Made by a program: the position numbers and the translations under genes. From Oscillospiraceae bacterium (lineage in GTDB: Bacteria; Bacillota; Clostridia; Oscillospirales; Acutalibacteraceae), in contig JAKVOA010000001.1 in the NCBI GenBank assembly GCA_022483045.1, forward strand, positions 1,077,750 to 1,141,749: 64,000 bases of DNA, written 5' to 3'. The notes beneath the pieces were generated by a model. That model searched no databases. It was not told the DNA's origin and saw only the letters and a list, made by a program, of their open reading frames with translations. Positions 44,202 to 52,611 of this stretch are shown one piece after another. Every line of letters begins with the position of its first letter. Position 1 is the first letter of the stretch.

Positions 44202-44382
44202 TGTATGATTAAGAGCGCTGTTTATAGCTGTCAATTTCAGCCGAAAGCGTGAATTTTTGACTGTTTTCTATATAAAAGAATGCTATTTTGCATCTTTCGC
44301 GGCAGCTGAAATTATAATTTTGCAGCTCGTGTTCTGCACAGCAGGCAATGCAGACCGCCAAGGACAGCCTCCCTCAAAAAAG

Positions 44383-44414
44383 CAGAGCAGTCGGTATTTT
44401 TTACCGCTGCTCTG
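44383..44414. terminator. Bidirectional terminator after the nucleotide-sugar dehydratase gene
   Basis: The stem CAGAGCAG...CTGCTCTG, extended by CGGTA/TACCG, is flanked by A runs on one side and T runs on the other. It therefore ends in a U-tract in either direction. It lies 5 bp from the stop codon at 44419. Confidence 0.8.
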
Positions 44415-44418
44415 TTTT

Positions 44419-46353
44419 TTATGCTTCTGCTTTTTTACTATCCTCTACCGCCAGCAGGTCGGTCTTATCTGCATGGCCGGAATAGGTGGGAACCAAGCGG
44501 TGCACAACATTGATCATCTGACCATTGTCGACACCCGCAACAGAGCGCAGCTCTTCCAAATCGGAAAGGAAGCTGTTTTCATTAAAACGAATCGGCGTAC
44601 CAATGTAAATCAGGTTATGCTCTGTCTTTTTGCACGTGCCCTCAGCATCCAGCAAAAGCTCTTCGTAAAGCTTTTCGCCGGGGCGCAGGCCTGTGTACAC
44701 AATTTTAATATCCACATCCGGCTCATACCCGGAAAGACGAATCAAATTGCGCGCCAAATCGACAATTTTAACAGGCTGGCCCATATCCAGCACAAAGATT
44801 TCGCCGCCATGCGCCATGCCGCCCGCCTGAATAACCAGACGCGCCGCCTCTGGAATCGTCATGAAATAGCGGATAATATCCGGATGCGTAACTGTAACCG
44901 GCCCGCCCGCGGCGATTTCGCGCTTAAACAGTGGAATAACACTGCCGTTGCTGCCTAATACATTGCCAAAACGCACCGCCGCATACTCAGTGTGATTGCT
45001 GTGCCGGCTCATGTACTGAATAATCAGCTCACAGATACGCTTTGTTGCGCCCATGATATTGGTGGGATTTACCGCCTTATCTGTAGAAATCAGCACCATG
45101 CGCTTGACAGAATACTTATCGCAGGCCTGTGCAACATTTAACGTACCAAAGACGTTGTTCTTAACTGCCTCGCCGGGACTCAGCTCCATAAGCGGCACGT
45201 GCTTATGCGCAGCCGCATGAAAAACAACGTCCGGCTGATATACGCGCATGACGTGCTCGACACGCGCTTTGTCGCGGACAGAACCAATAATAACCTCAAG
45301 GTCCAGCTTATCGCCATACTTAATTTTTAATTCATTCTGCAGGTCGTAAGCATTATTTTCATAAATATCGAATACAACGATTTTCGCCGGGTGAAAGTGC
45401 GCAATTTGCCGGCAAAGTTCGCTGCCGATAGAACCGCCGCCGCCTGTCACCAAGATGGTCTTTCCAGTCAGGTAGCCGCTGATTTCCTCTGTATTCAGGC
45501 GGATTTCATCACGGCCGAGCAGATCAGTAATATCGACATCGTGCACCTGCATACTGGCAGGCGTATCTTCGATCATTTCGTAAAGCGCCGGAACAGTTTT
45601 CAGCTTGCAGCCGGTGGAGGAGCAGATTTTCATAATTTCCTGCTTATCCTGTCGTGAAACGGAAGACATGGCAAGCAGAATTTCATCGATATTATAGCGG
45701 GCAGCCATACGCGGAATGGAATGGCGGCCGCCTACAATTTTAATGCCATTGATACGTGTGCCGCGCTTTTTGGGGTTGTCGTCGATTGCAATAATCGGTG
45801 TCCCCTTGCTCTCCGGTGCACTCTTCATATCCTTAATGAGCATGGAACCCATTTCGCCGGCGCCAACAATCATAACACGGCGGAATTCGTCAGACATTTG
45901 GTTTGCGCGGTGTGAGCGGCGCAGCCGGTAACCAAACCGCACACTGATGCGGGTAAGACAAACAAAACCAAAAATCAACACATAGGCAAACACATAGATG
46001 CCACGCCAGAATTTGCGCACGTCAAACAGCGGGCTTGCAAACCAAACCAGCAAGAAGCAGATGGCCGCCGCCGCAGTGGTGCCGAGGAAAATCTGGAATA
46101 TTTCATCAATACTGCAGTATTCCCAGCGGGTGTTGTAAAAGCGTGCGACAAAGAAGCAGGCTATGTGAATGAGAATCAGCCACGGAATCCAAAAAGTAAA
46201 TGTTTCCCAGTTGTAATAATCAAACACGATAGAATCAAAACGTAAAACAAAAGCGAGCCAATAGCCCAAGTAAACAGTCAGGCCATCTGCAATCAGCTGC
46301 GGAATCAGGCTCTTCATAGATATATTCCGGAAAATCCGGTTTGCTTGTTTCAT
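44419..46353 (-). CDS. Membrane-bound nucleotide-sugar 4,6-dehydratase (CapD/PglF/EpsC type)
   Basis: The 644-residue protein has four N-terminal membrane segments, a CoA-binding-like Rossmann domain (VMIVGAGEMGSMLIKDM, about 145) and a catalytic Rossmann domain. The latter has ILVTGGGGSIGSELCRQIAHF (about 290), VVFHAAAHKHVPLMELSP, STDKAVNPTNIMGATKRICE and RFGNVLGSNGSVIPLF. The Met-x3-Lys in MGATK replaces the usual Tyr-x3-Lys, as in other UDP-GlcNAc 4,6-dehydratases. It probably makes a UDP-6-deoxy-4-keto sugar for surface glycans. I choose ATG 46353 with GGAG 10 nt upstream. Confidence 0.9.
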   Translation of the reverse strand: MKQANRIFRNISMKSLIPQLIADGLTVYLGYWLAFVLRFDSIVFDYYNWETFTFWIPWLILIHIACFFVARFYNTRWEYCSIDEIFQIFLGTTAAAAICFLLVWFASPLFDVRKFWRGIYVFAYVLIFGFVCLTRISVRFGYRLRRSHRANQMSDEFRRVMIVGAGEMGSMLIKDMKSAPESKGTPIIAIDDNPKKRGTRINGIKIVGGRHSIPRMAARYNIDEILLAMSSVSRQDKQEIMKICSSTGCKLKTVPALYEMIEDTPASMQVHDVDITDLLGRDEIRLNTEEISGYLTGKTILVTGGGGSIGSELCRQIAHFHPAKIVVFDIYENNAYDLQNELKIKYGDKLDLEVIIGSVRDKARVEHVMRVYQPDVVFHAAAHKHVPLMELSPGEAVKNNVFGTLNVAQACDKYSVKRMVLISTDKAVNPTNIMGATKRICELIIQYMSRHSNHTEYAAVRFGNVLGSNGSVIPLFKREIAAGGPVTVTHPDIIRYFMTIPEAARLVIQAGGMAHGGEIFVLDMGQPVKIVDLARNLIRLSGYEPDVDIKIVYTGLRPGEKLYEELLLDAEGTCKKTEHNLIYIGTPIRFNENSFLSDLEELRSVAGVDNGQMINVVHRLVPTYSGHADKTDLLAVEDSKKAEA

Positions 46354-46397
46354 ATATTTCATTCTCCAATGCAGGCAATATAATTGCAATCTAACGT

Positions 46398-46406
46398 ATT
46401 ATACCA
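46398..46406 (-). promoter_or_regulatory. Extended -10 promoter of the dehydratase gene
   Basis: TATAAT (46403-46398, minus strand) is preceded by TGG, an extended -10. The -35 region is AT-rich and weak. It lies about 45 bp before the start codon. Confidence 0.55.
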
Positions 46407-46431
46407 CAATTATTTATTAAATGAAACACAA

Positions 46432-46470
46432 AAAACCGCTTTTCAGGGTTTCTCCCCCAAAAGCGGTTTT
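46432..46470 (-). terminator. Intrinsic terminator after the NMT1-type ABC operon
   Basis: The 12-bp stem AAAACCGCTTTT/AAAAGCGGTTTT runs into TTTTTTG on the minus strand. It lies two bases past the ATPase stop. Confidence 0.85.
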
Positions 46471-46471
46471 G

Positions 46472-47089
46472 TCAGCGAAAATTCTTCTTTGAAATAATTT
46501 TAAGCGGAGGCCCCTGCAGAAAAATCATGCTGTCCGCAAACTGTTTGGCTTCTTCCAAATTGTGCGTCACCAGCAGTGTAAGCTTCTGCTGGCCCTGCTG
46601 GTGCAGAAGCCGCATGCAGGTCCTGCGGTTTTCGGGGTCCAGCGCATGAAACGGCTCGTCCAAGAGCAGCAGTTCCGGGCCAAAAGCCATCGCGCGCGCA
46701 AGCGCCACACGCTGCCGCATACCGCCGGAAAGTTCGCTGGGCAGCGCATCTTCACTGCCGGCAAGATTCAATTTTTGCAGCCACTCCCCTGCCTGGCGCA
46801 GGTTTTCCTTTCGGCAGCCATGTAAAACCGCCGCAACATTGCGGCGGGCAGTCATCCACGGCAGCAGGCGGTCCTCCTGAAAGACTACAGCAGTCTGCCG
46901 CGGCGCGGAAACCGTACCGCTCTGCGGGACTTCCAGACCTGCAAGAAGGCGCAGCAGCGTGGTCTTGCCGCAGCCAGAGGGTCCTAAAAGGCAGACTGTA
47001 CCACAAGCAGGCAGACAAAGGCTGAAATTCTGCAAAACCTGTGTGCCGTTTTCATAGGTAAAAGACACCTGCCGCAATTCTGTACTCAT
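46472..47089 (-). CDS. ABC transporter ATP-binding protein (SsuB/TauB/NrtD type)
   Basis: This 205-residue ATPase has Walker A GPSGCGKTT, the Q-loop VVFQEDRLLPWMTARRNV, signature [14 protein letters not shown] and Walker B LLLLDEPFHALD. The Q-loop wording is typical of nitrate/sulfonate/taurine or pyrimidine-precursor importers. It overlaps the permease by 4 bp (ATGA). It is somewhat shorter than usual at the C-terminus. Confidence 0.88.
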   Translation of the reverse strand: MSTELRQVSFTYENGTQVLQNFSLCLPACGTVCLLGPSGCGKTTLLRLLAGLEVPQSGTVSAPRQTAVVFQEDRLLPWMTARRNVAAVLHGCRKENLRQAGEWLQKLNLAGSEDALPSELSGGMRQRVALARAMAFGPELLLLDEPFHALDPENRRTCMRLLHQQGQQKLTLLVTHNLEEAKQFADSMIFLQGPPLKIISKKNFR

Positions 47090-47892
47090 AAATACCCCCG
47101 TGTGTGCAGACGCCTAAGCAGTATCTCAATCAGAGAGGAAATGCCTTTTTCCAGCAGCATACTGAGCAAAACAACCGAAGCAGTCCATACAAACAGGTCC
47201 GCTGTTTCAAAGTAGACTTTTGCATCGTAAAGATTGCCGCCGATAGAATTGTGCGTATTTGCGAGCACCTCGGCTGCCACGCCTGCTTTCCACGCCATGC
47301 CGAAACCAGTGCGGCAGGCCGCAGAAAAATACGGAACAATCGATGGAAGATAAATTTTTGCAACCGTACGCAGCCTGCCAAAGCGGTAAACCTGCGCCAT
47401 TTCCAGCAGACTTTTGTCTGTTGCATCGATGCCGTTGGTGACATTCTGCCAAAAAGACGGCAGCACAATCAGAAAAGCCGTAAATGAAGAAATACGTGTA
47501 GAAGAGAGCCAGACCAGTGCCAAAAGGATAAATGAAGCGACCGGCGTAGCTTTCATGATACTGACAATCGGATAAAACAAAGCATAGCAAAGCTTGCTGC
47601 GGCTTGTCAACGCGGCAAGCAGCGTGCCGCAGACCATTGCCAGTAAAAAGCCCAGCAGAATGCGCAACATGCTGCCGGCAATTGTCTGCCAAAATGCTGC
47701 TGTACATGCCAGCTGTATCAAACGGCAGAGGACTGTACCCGGCGAAACCAACAGAATCTCTTGATGCACAGCATCGGCAGCAATCTGCCACACCAGCAGC
47801 CACACCGCCGCCGAAAACACGCCGCGCAAAAATCCGGCGCGGCGTGTTCCCTTTGATTTTTGTTTTTTACGGCTGGTAGTAAAGCCCATCAT
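47086..47892 (-). CDS. ABC transporter permease (SsuC/ThiX type)
   Basis: The 268-residue protein has six membrane segments. It contains FLLAMVCGTLLAALTSRSKL, the region FYPIVSIMKATPVASFILLALVWL and the EAA-like SLLEMAQVYRFGRLRTVAKIYLPSIVPYFSAA. This is the family that pairs with NMT1/SsuA binding proteins. Its start overlaps the binding-protein gene by 26 bp, so translation is coupled. Confidence 0.88.
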   Translation of the reverse strand: MMGFTTSRKKQKSKGTRRAGFLRGVFSAAVWLLVWQIAADAVHQEILLVSPGTVLCRLIQLACTAAFWQTIAGSMLRILLGFLLAMVCGTLLAALTSRSKLCYALFYPIVSIMKATPVASFILLALVWLSSTRISSFTAFLIVLPSFWQNVTNGIDATDKSLLEMAQVYRFGRLRTVAKIYLPSIVPYFSAACRTGFGMAWKAGVAAEVLANTHNSIGGNLYDAKVYFETADLFVWTASVVLLSMLLEKGISSLIEILLRRLHTRGYL

Positions 47893-48904
47893 CCGGCAAT
47901 TTTCCTCCCACTGATTTCGGGTTGTACTGATAAAGCACTTTGAAAAACGGCTGAATTTTTGTTTTCATTTCTGTACCATCCAAGTAGGTAATGCTGCAGT
48001 TTGGAATTGCTTTTTCGGCGATGGCAGCAGGCATACCCAGATATTTCTGTGCCAGCTTGCCGGCAGCCGCTGGATTCTGGTTGGTGTAAGTGGTACTTGA
48101 CTGATATTCCTTCAAGAAAGTGTGCAATGCCTCTTTGTGCTGCTGCGCAAAGTCTTTGCGTACGGCAAGGCAACCCATGGAAAGCACACTGCCATCTTTA
48201 ACGACCTTGTCCCATTCTTTTGTCAGGTTTAAAGCAGCCTTTGCTGTTTTGCATTTGGTGAGCGTCTGTGTCACAAAAGGTTCTGGCAGCACAGCGATCT
48301 TAGCTTTACCGGAAAGCAGGCGGCTGACTACTTCCGCATGCTCGGAAAGATACTCTACTTTTACATCTTTTCCGGGTGTAAGACCATTCTGCTGAAGAAT
48401 GTAATCAAATGCGTACTCTGGCACGCCGCCCTGTCCGGAAGAATAAACGGTTTTTCCTTTTAAATCCTTTATTGAGGAAACCGTCTCACCGTTTGTAACA
48501 ATGGAAAGAATCCCCAGGGTGTTGACCGCAAGCATTTGCACATTTCCGGAAGTCTTTTTGTACAGAAGTGCCGCCATATTGGTCGGCATCGCTGCAATAT
48601 CCGCTTCGCCGGAAGTCAGTTTTGCAACAGCGGCATCTGGTGCGGTGTCCAGCGTAAAATGATAGTCATTCTGCGATTTTGCGTTCTCTGCGTCCTGCAT
48701 CAGCTTGACCATACCTAAACCGGTAGGGCCTTTCAGAGCATCAATTTTAATGGTTGTCTTTTGTACCGACGACGATGCGGCCGCTGAAGCAGATGCAGCA
48801 GAGGACGCCGCTGAACTGCCCGAAGAACTGCCACACCCGGCAGCGCCCACAGCCAGCACAGCTGCCAGCAGCAGCGCTATAAAACGATTCTTAATCTGAT
48901 TCAT
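47867..48904 (-). CDS. ABC transporter substrate-binding lipoprotein (NMT1/SsuA family)
   Basis: The 345-residue protein begins MNQIKNRFIALLLAAVLAV with lipobox AAGC at about residue 24 and a long Ser/Ala linker. The mature part shows IDALKGPTGLGMVKLM, GEADIAAMPTNMAALLY, LKGKTVYSSGQGGVPEYAFDYIL and KIAVLPEPFVTQTL. Similar proteins bind sulfonates, nitrate or thiamine precursors; the ligand here is not determinable. ATG 48904 is preceded by AGGAGG. The regulator gene lies 24 bp upstream. Confidence 0.88.
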   Translation of the reverse strand: MNQIKNRFIALLLAAVLAVGAAGCGSSSGSSAASSAASASAAASSSVQKTTIKIDALKGPTGLGMVKLMQDAENAKSQNDYHFTLDTAPDAAVAKLTSGEADIAAMPTNMAALLYKKTSGNVQMLAVNTLGILSIVTNGETVSSIKDLKGKTVYSSGQGGVPEYAFDYILQQNGLTPGKDVKVEYLSEHAEVVSRLLSGKAKIAVLPEPFVTQTLTKCKTAKAALNLTKEWDKVVKDGSVLSMGCLAVRKDFAQQHKEALHTFLKEYQSSTTYTNQNPAAAGKLAQKYLGMPAAIAEKAIPNCSITYLDGTEMKTKIQPFFKVLYQYNPKSVGGKLPDDGLYYQP

Positions 48905-48928
48905 TTTCTTCTTCCTCCTCAAAAATTC

Positions 48929-49651
48929 TCACGACGTACTTTTCCCTGTTGGTGCGTCATGCTCTTCAATATATCCAACAAAAGAAGCCATCTTTTCCCG
49001 ATTGAGCAGGCGAATCCGGCGGCCGTTCTGTTCCAATAAATCGGCATTTTCCAAGTCATCCAGCGCGCGGTACAGAGAAGCGCGGCTGATTCCCAGCAGG
49101 CCGGAAAGACTGGAAAGGCTGCACGGCAGGCAAAGGACACCGTCCTCCCCTACCTGCTGTGCCAAAAGCCACACTACCAGGCGCTGCTGCGCTGTGCCGC
49201 CGGAAGCGACCCGCAGCCGCTGCGTAAGAAAAGCGACCCGCCCAGAAAGATAGGCTATGTAATTTTCCGCTATTCTTTCATCTTTTGTAAACAGCTCGCG
49301 CAAAAGCGGCAGTGCTAAAAACATAGCAATGCTGGCGCGCTTCGCCCGCATAAGGGAAAGCGGCTCTTCCCTTCTTAAAAAAGTGCCTGCCAAGCCAAAG
49401 ACATCATTCCGCTGAAAATCATTCATCAAGATCTCTCCGCCGGAAGCGGTGCGCTGATAGGCGCACAGTTCACCAGAACATACCAGACCTACGCAGCGCC
49501 ACAGAGGCAGCTTCTCCCCCGCTGTAAAAGAGCAGCAGCGGCAGCCGTTGTCCTGAAACGCGGCAGATACTTCCTGCTCAGGGATATTTTCAAAAAGCGG
49601 TGCCCTGCGCAGCATTGTAAAAAATCTGTCTTTCTTTTCCAGCTGGAGCAT
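48929..49651 (-). CDS. Crp/Fnr-family transcriptional regulator
   Basis: The 240-residue protein has an N-terminal cyclic-nucleotide-type beta-barrel (about 15-125). The C-terminal HTH_Crp (about 165-225) contains LPCSLSSLSGLLGISRASLYRALDDLENADLLEQNG. Cysteines at LFENIPEQEVSAAFQDNGCRCCSF might bind heme or an iron-sulfur cluster, but the Fnr spacing is absent. It is the first gene of the operon with the NMT1-type transporter, so it probably controls it. A TTTGT-N10-ACAAA site lies within its own leader. Confidence 0.85.
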   Translation of the reverse strand: MLQLEKKDRFFTMLRRAPLFENIPEQEVSAAFQDNGCRCCSFTAGEKLPLWRCVGLVCSGELCAYQRTASGGEILMNDFQRNDVFGLAGTFLRREEPLSLMRAKRASIAMFLALPLLRELFTKDERIAENYIAYLSGRVAFLTQRLRVASGGTAQQRLVVWLLAQQVGEDGVLCLPCSLSSLSGLLGISRASLYRALDDLENADLLEQNGRRIRLLNREKMASFVGYIEEHDAPTGKSTS

Positions 49652-49669
49652 GATACAAAGTCCTTCCGT

Positions 49670-49689
49670 TTTGTGTTATATGGGACAAA
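49670..49689 (-). promoter_or_regulatory. Crp/Fnr-type palindrome in the regulator's leader
   Basis: TTTGT (49670-49674) and ACAAA (49685-49689) form a perfect 5-bp inverted repeat with a 10-nt spacer, between the -10 and the start codon. The position is typical of autorepression. Confidence 0.45.
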
Positions 49690-49700
49690 TTTCTTTTATA

Positions 49701-49729
49701 ATAATACCGTTTATAACCGTAATTGTCAA
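49701..49729 (-). promoter_or_regulatory. Promoter of the Crp/Fnr-ABC operon
   Basis: On the minus strand, TTGACA (49729-49724), 17 nt and TATTAT (49706-49701) form a near-perfect sigma-A promoter. Confidence 0.85.
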
Positions 49730-49763
49730 GTTTTGTAGGAATATAAGTTTAATTGAAGAGAAT

Positions 49764-49802
49764 CAAAAAAATACCGCCTGCAGGCAAAAGCCCATAGGCG
49801 GT
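49764..49802 (-). terminator. Intrinsic terminator after the CD1247-like gene
   Basis: The stem ACCGCC/GGCGGT, with an inner GGGC/GCC pairing, is followed on the minus strand by ATTTTTTTG. It lies 26 bp past the stop. Confidence 0.75.
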
Positions 49803-49827
49803 ACTCATTTTATCTAGACTGGCTATT

Positions 49828-50277
49828 TTATTCCTGATCGTCTGTATCGGCATCTTCGCTGCCGCTCGGTTCATCTTCGTCATCGTCGACAACGTCGAAT
49901 TCAAGTACTTCGCCGCAGTTGGGGCATTCCATCTGGCCATCCTCAACAATGTCCTGCGAAAGGCAGATCGTTTCGTGGCAATTCGGGCAGGTTACTTCGT
50001 AATAATCGTCCTCATCGCCGTCTTCATCGCAGCACTCATCGTCGTCTTCCTCGTCATCGCCATAGACAAAGCGCTCTAAATTGCCCAAGTCTTCGTCAAC
50101 TTCGTCCAGCTGGCCCTCAACATCCGTAACGACATCTTCGGTATCAGTTACAGACTCTGAGAGATCCTCCAGCAGGTCAATAATCGCTTTGATAACCTTG
50201 ACTTCCTTTTTGTTCTCATCCAGTTCCAAGCCCTCGGCCAAACCACGGATATACGCAACTTTTTCGGTGACTGTCAT
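49828..50277 (-). CDS. CD1247-like acidic protein with a zinc ribbon
   Basis: The 149-residue protein has a helical N-terminal domain (1-70, MTVTEKVAYIRGLAEGLELDE then KVIKAIIDLLEDLSESVTD). A very acidic linker leads to a zinc ribbon with CPNCHETI and CPNCGEVL (about 95-125) and an acidic tail. It matches the clostridial family named after the C. difficile protein CD1247, of unknown function. It follows efp by 70 bp, its usual place. Confidence 0.8.
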   Translation of the reverse strand: MTVTEKVAYIRGLAEGLELDENKKEVKVIKAIIDLLEDLSESVTDTEDVVTDVEGQLDEVDEDLGNLERFVYGDDEEDDDECCDEDGDEDDYYEVTCPNCHETICLSQDIVEDGQMECPNCGEVLEFDVVDDDEDEPSGSEDADTDDQE

Positions 50278-50347
50278 GATAAACCTCCTTTATTGTGACC
50301 ACTTTTTATATGTGTCTGCAGGCAAAGCTGCCTGACAGCAGTATGGC

Positions 50348-50905
50348 TTACGCACGCTCCATATATTCACCGGTGCGCGTATCAATGCGGATCATTTCGC
50401 CCTCATTGATAAACAGCGGAACCTTGATCTCTGCGCCGGTTTCCAGAGTAGCAGGCTTTGTGGCGTTGGTTGCGGTGTCGCCTTTAAAGCCGGGGTCGGT
50501 CTTTGTAATCTGCAGTTCCACGAAAGTAGGAGGCTCTACACCAAAGACATTGTCTTTGTAGGAAAGAATCTTGCAGTCCATATTTTCTTTGACAAACTTA
50601 AAGTTGTCACCCAAAATATCTTTGCCGATCGGAATCTGCTCGAAAGTTTCCTTATCCATAAAGTAGTAAAGATCGCCATCGTTGTAAAGATACTGCATAT
50701 CTTTGCGCTCGATATAGGCAACCGGGTACTTATCGTTGGGGTTAAAAGTACGCTCAACTACCGCGCCAGTAATGACGTTGCGGATTTTTGTGCGGACAAA
50801 AGCGGCACCCTTGCCCGGTTTTACATGCTGGAACTCAATAATGGAAACGACCTGACCATCCATTTCGAAGGTCACGCCATTTCTGAAATCACCTGCAGAG
50901 ATCAT
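50348..50905 (-). CDS. efp: Elongation factor P
   Basis: The 185-residue protein begins [19 protein letters not shown]. The tip loop is [17 protein letters not shown], with Lys in the modifiable position, and it ends [24 protein letters not shown] enters stalled ribosomes and speeds proline-proline bond formation. No EF-P modification enzyme is adjacent. A promoter lies 45-75 bp upstream. Confidence 0.97.
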   Translation of the reverse strand: MISAGDFRNGVTFEMDGQVVSIIEFQHVKPGKGAAFVRTKIRNVITGAVVERTFNPNDKYPVAYIERKDMQYLYNDGDLYYFMDKETFEQIPIGKDILGDNFKFVKENMDCKILSYKDNVFGVEPPTFVELQITKTDPGFKGDTATNATKPATLETGAEIKVPLFINEGEMIRIDTRTGEYMERA

Positions 50906-50949
50906 CGTATATCCTCCAATTCAAAATAAATGACAATGCTATTTTATTC

Positions 50950-50978
50950 AGTTTATCGTATTTTCGGCAAGATTTCAA
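50950..50978 (-). promoter_or_regulatory. Promoter of efp
   Basis: On the minus strand, TTGAAA (50978-50973), 17 nt and TAAACT (50955-50950) lie 45 bp before the efp ATG. Confidence 0.65.
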
Positions 50979-51009
50979 GTTGTTTTGCACGTTTTGCAAA
51001 AAGCAGGCC

Positions 51010-51450
51010 CTACAGCATCTCTTTTAGGGCATACATGGCAAGATAATAGCTGGTCTTGCCAAAACCGGAAATCTGGCCGGCACACACCGGTGCAAGCACA
51101 CTGATGTGGCGGAAATCTTCACGGGCATAAATATTGCTCATGTGGGTTTCTATAAATGGGACTTCATGCACAGAAGCAATCGCATCTCGCAAAGCATAAC
51201 TGTAATGCGTAAGCGCGCCGGCATTTAAAATGCAGCCGTCATAACAGCCACGTGCCGCGTGAATCTGGTCGATGAGGTCTCCCTCGTGGTTCGACTGATA
51301 GATTGTCAGCTCAAACCCGATAGACTGGGCAAACTGCTGCAGCTCGCGGTTAATGCTCTCTGCTGTTTCGGTGCCGTAAATTCCCTGCTCGCGCACACCA
51401 ACCATATCCAGGTTTGGCCCAAGCAGAAGCAAAATCTTTTTCTTTGCCAA
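51010..51450 (-). CDS. aroQ: Type II 3-dehydroquinate dehydratase
   Basis: The 146-residue protein begins KKILLLLGPNLDMVGVREQGIYGTETAESI, carrying the Arg/Tyr loop. NHEGDLIDQIHAARG, ILNAGALTHYSYALRDAI and the HMSNIYAREDFRHISV active-site segment follow. It dehydrates 3-dehydroquinate in the shikimate pathway. The start appears to be TTG 51450, with AAAGGAG upstream inside the end of yqeG. The catalytic Tyr region reads IYGTE instead of the common LGTRE. Confidence 0.93.
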   Translation of the reverse strand: MAKKKILLLLGPNLDMVGVREQGIYGTETAESINRELQQFAQSIGFELTIYQSNHEGDLIDQIHAARGCYDGCILNAGALTHYSYALRDAIASVHEVPFIETHMSNIYAREDFRHISVLAPVCAGQISGFGKTSYYLAMYALKEML

Positions 51451-51457
51451 CGAGCGG

Positions 51458-51970
51458 TCACTCCTTTGGTGAAAGATGACGACCGGTTTCTTTTAGTTTT
51501 CGGCGAATTGGGATCTCGCCGCGGCGCCGGCGCAAAAAAGAAGCACTCTCTTCTTTTACGAGTGGCGTAACCAAAATAGACTTGAAGCCGACAACATTTG
51601 CACCGATAATATCTGTATAGATCTGGTCACCGACTACCACCGTCTGTGCACGACCGACCCGCAGTTTGTGCAGAGCGCGCAAATAGCCCAACGGCAGAGG
51701 CTTCATTGCAAAACAAATATATGGCAGGCCGTACTGCGCCGCAAAGGGCGCTACACGGCTGCGAAAGTTGTTGGAAACAATGATAAGATGAAAGCCCAGA
51801 CGAGTAAGCTGCTGAGCCCAATCGACTGTACCGGGAAAAGGCCGCTGGCTTTCTGGCGGAGAAAGCGTATTGTCAACATCCAGAATGACTGCCCGCGCCC
51901 CAAGGAGCTGCAGCAGCTGCGGCGTAATCTGCGTGACACGGTCAACAGAGCAGGTTGGCATTTTCAGCAC
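51458..51970 (-). CDS. yqeG: YqeG-family HAD-IIIA phosphatase
   Basis: The 170-residue protein has the HAD motif I as AVILDVDNTLSPPESQRP, motif II LIIVSNNFRSRVAPFAAQYGLP and motif IV VVVGDQIYTDIIGANVVGFKSILVTPL. The family is a phosphatidylglycerophosphate phosphatase in some organisms. I choose GTG 51970, which has AAAGGAG 11 nt upstream. It lies upstream of aroQ, the standard clostridial order. Confidence 0.9.
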   Translation of the reverse strand: MLKMPTCSVDRVTQITPQLLQLLGARAVILDVDNTLSPPESQRPFPGTVDWAQQLTRLGFHLIIVSNNFRSRVAPFAAQYGLPYICFAMKPLPLGYLRALHKLRVGRAQTVVVGDQIYTDIIGANVVGFKSILVTPLVKEESASFLRRRRGEIPIRRKLKETGRHLSPKE

Positions 51971-51993
51971 CAGAGCAGTCACTCCTTTACGAT

Positions 51994-52019
51994 AAAAAAG
52001 CGGGCTATAAGCCCGCTTT
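51994..52019 (-). terminator. Intrinsic terminator after rpsU
   Basis: The stem AAAGCGGGCT/AGCCCGCTTT ends in TTTTTT on the minus strand, 35 bp past the rpsU stop. Confidence 0.85.
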
Positions 52020-52053
52020 CCATGTACCTAAGAAACCGAACGCAAGTATAAGC

Positions 52054-52230
52054 TTACTTATATCTGCGCTTACGGGCTGCTTCGGATTTTTTCTTCCGCC
52101 GGACAGAGGGCTTTTCGTAAGCTTCTCTCTTGCGGACCTCGGCAATGACACCAGAGCGTGCACACTGCTTTTTAAAGCGGCGCAGAGCGCTGTCCAGAGA
52201 TTCATTGTCCTTTACTCGGACTTCAGCCAT
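52054..52230 (-). CDS. rpsU: 30S ribosomal protein S21
   Basis: The 58-residue protein starts [20 protein letters not shown] and continues [22 protein letters not shown]. It ends with a strongly basic tail [11 protein letters not shown], a complete match to bacterial S21. It joins the small subunit near the anti-Shine-Dalgarno region. GGGAGGG precedes the ATG by eight bases. It is a single gene with its own promoter and terminator. Confidence 0.96.
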   Translation of the reverse strand: MAEVRVKDNESLDSALRRFKKQCARSGVIAEVRKREAYEKPSVRRKKKSEAARKRRYK

Positions 52231-52268
52231 GTATTTTCCCTCCCATCCGCCAAAAGGCAGGGGTTATC

Positions 52269-52288
52269 TGTAATCAATATCTGTTACA
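52269..52288 (-). promoter_or_regulatory. Palindrome in the rpsU leader
   Basis: TGTAA (52269-52273) and TTACA (52284-52288) are perfect 5-bp arms spaced by 10 nt, starting about 9 bp past the -10. It could be an operator, but short arms like these can arise by chance. Confidence 0.3.
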
Positions 52289-52296
52289 CAATAAAT

Positions 52297-52325
52297 ATTA
52301 TACCGACTAAAAAAACCGCTGTCAA
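52297..52325 (-). promoter_or_regulatory. Promoter of rpsU
   Basis: On the minus strand, TTGACA (52325-52320), 17 nt and TATAAT (52302-52297): a full-consensus sigma-A promoter. Confidence 0.9.
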
Positions 52326-52383
52326 GTATTCTTTCCAGAAAAGCAGCATTTTCAGGCTGCTGATAAAAAAAGGTAAAAAAGTG

Positions 52384-52412
52384 TTGACTTTTGTGAAGGT
52401 TCATGGTATGAT
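52384..52412 (+). promoter_or_regulatory. Promoter of the tRNA-Trp/Asp/Thr operon
   Basis: TTGACT (52384-52389), 17 nt and TATGAT (52407-52412) lie 40 bp upstream of tRNA-Trp. Confidence 0.8.
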
Positions 52413-52452
52413 TATTTTCGCGCTTGTGGATAACACAACGCAGAAGCAACAA

Positions 52453-52528
52453 AGGGGCATAGCTCAGTTGGTAGAGCAGTGGTCTCCAAAACCACGTGCC
52501 GAGGGTTCGAGTCCTTCTGCCCCTGCCA
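52453..52528 (+). tRNA. tRNA-Trp (anticodon CCA)
   Basis: The 76-nt cloverleaf has acceptor arms AGGGGCA/TGCCCCT, anticodon loop CTCCAAA in a GTGGT/ACCAC stem and T-arm GGTTCGAGTCC. The discriminator is G, as in bacterial tRNA-Trp. CCA is encoded. Confidence 0.95.
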
Positions 52529-52531
52529 TAC

Positions 52532-52608
52532 GGCTCGGTAGTTCAGCTGGTTAGAACGCTAGCCTGTCACGCTAGAGGTCGACGGTTCGATCCCGTTCCG
52601 AGTCGCCA
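52532..52608 (+). tRNA. tRNA-Asp (anticodon GTC)
   Basis: The 77-nt cloverleaf has acceptor arms GGCTCGG/CCGAGTC (one G-U pair), anticodon loop CTGTCAC in a CTAGC/GCTAG stem, T-arm GGTTCGATCCC, discriminator G and encoded CCA. It begins 3 nt after tRNA-Trp. Confidence 0.95.
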
Positions 52609-52611
52609 TTT

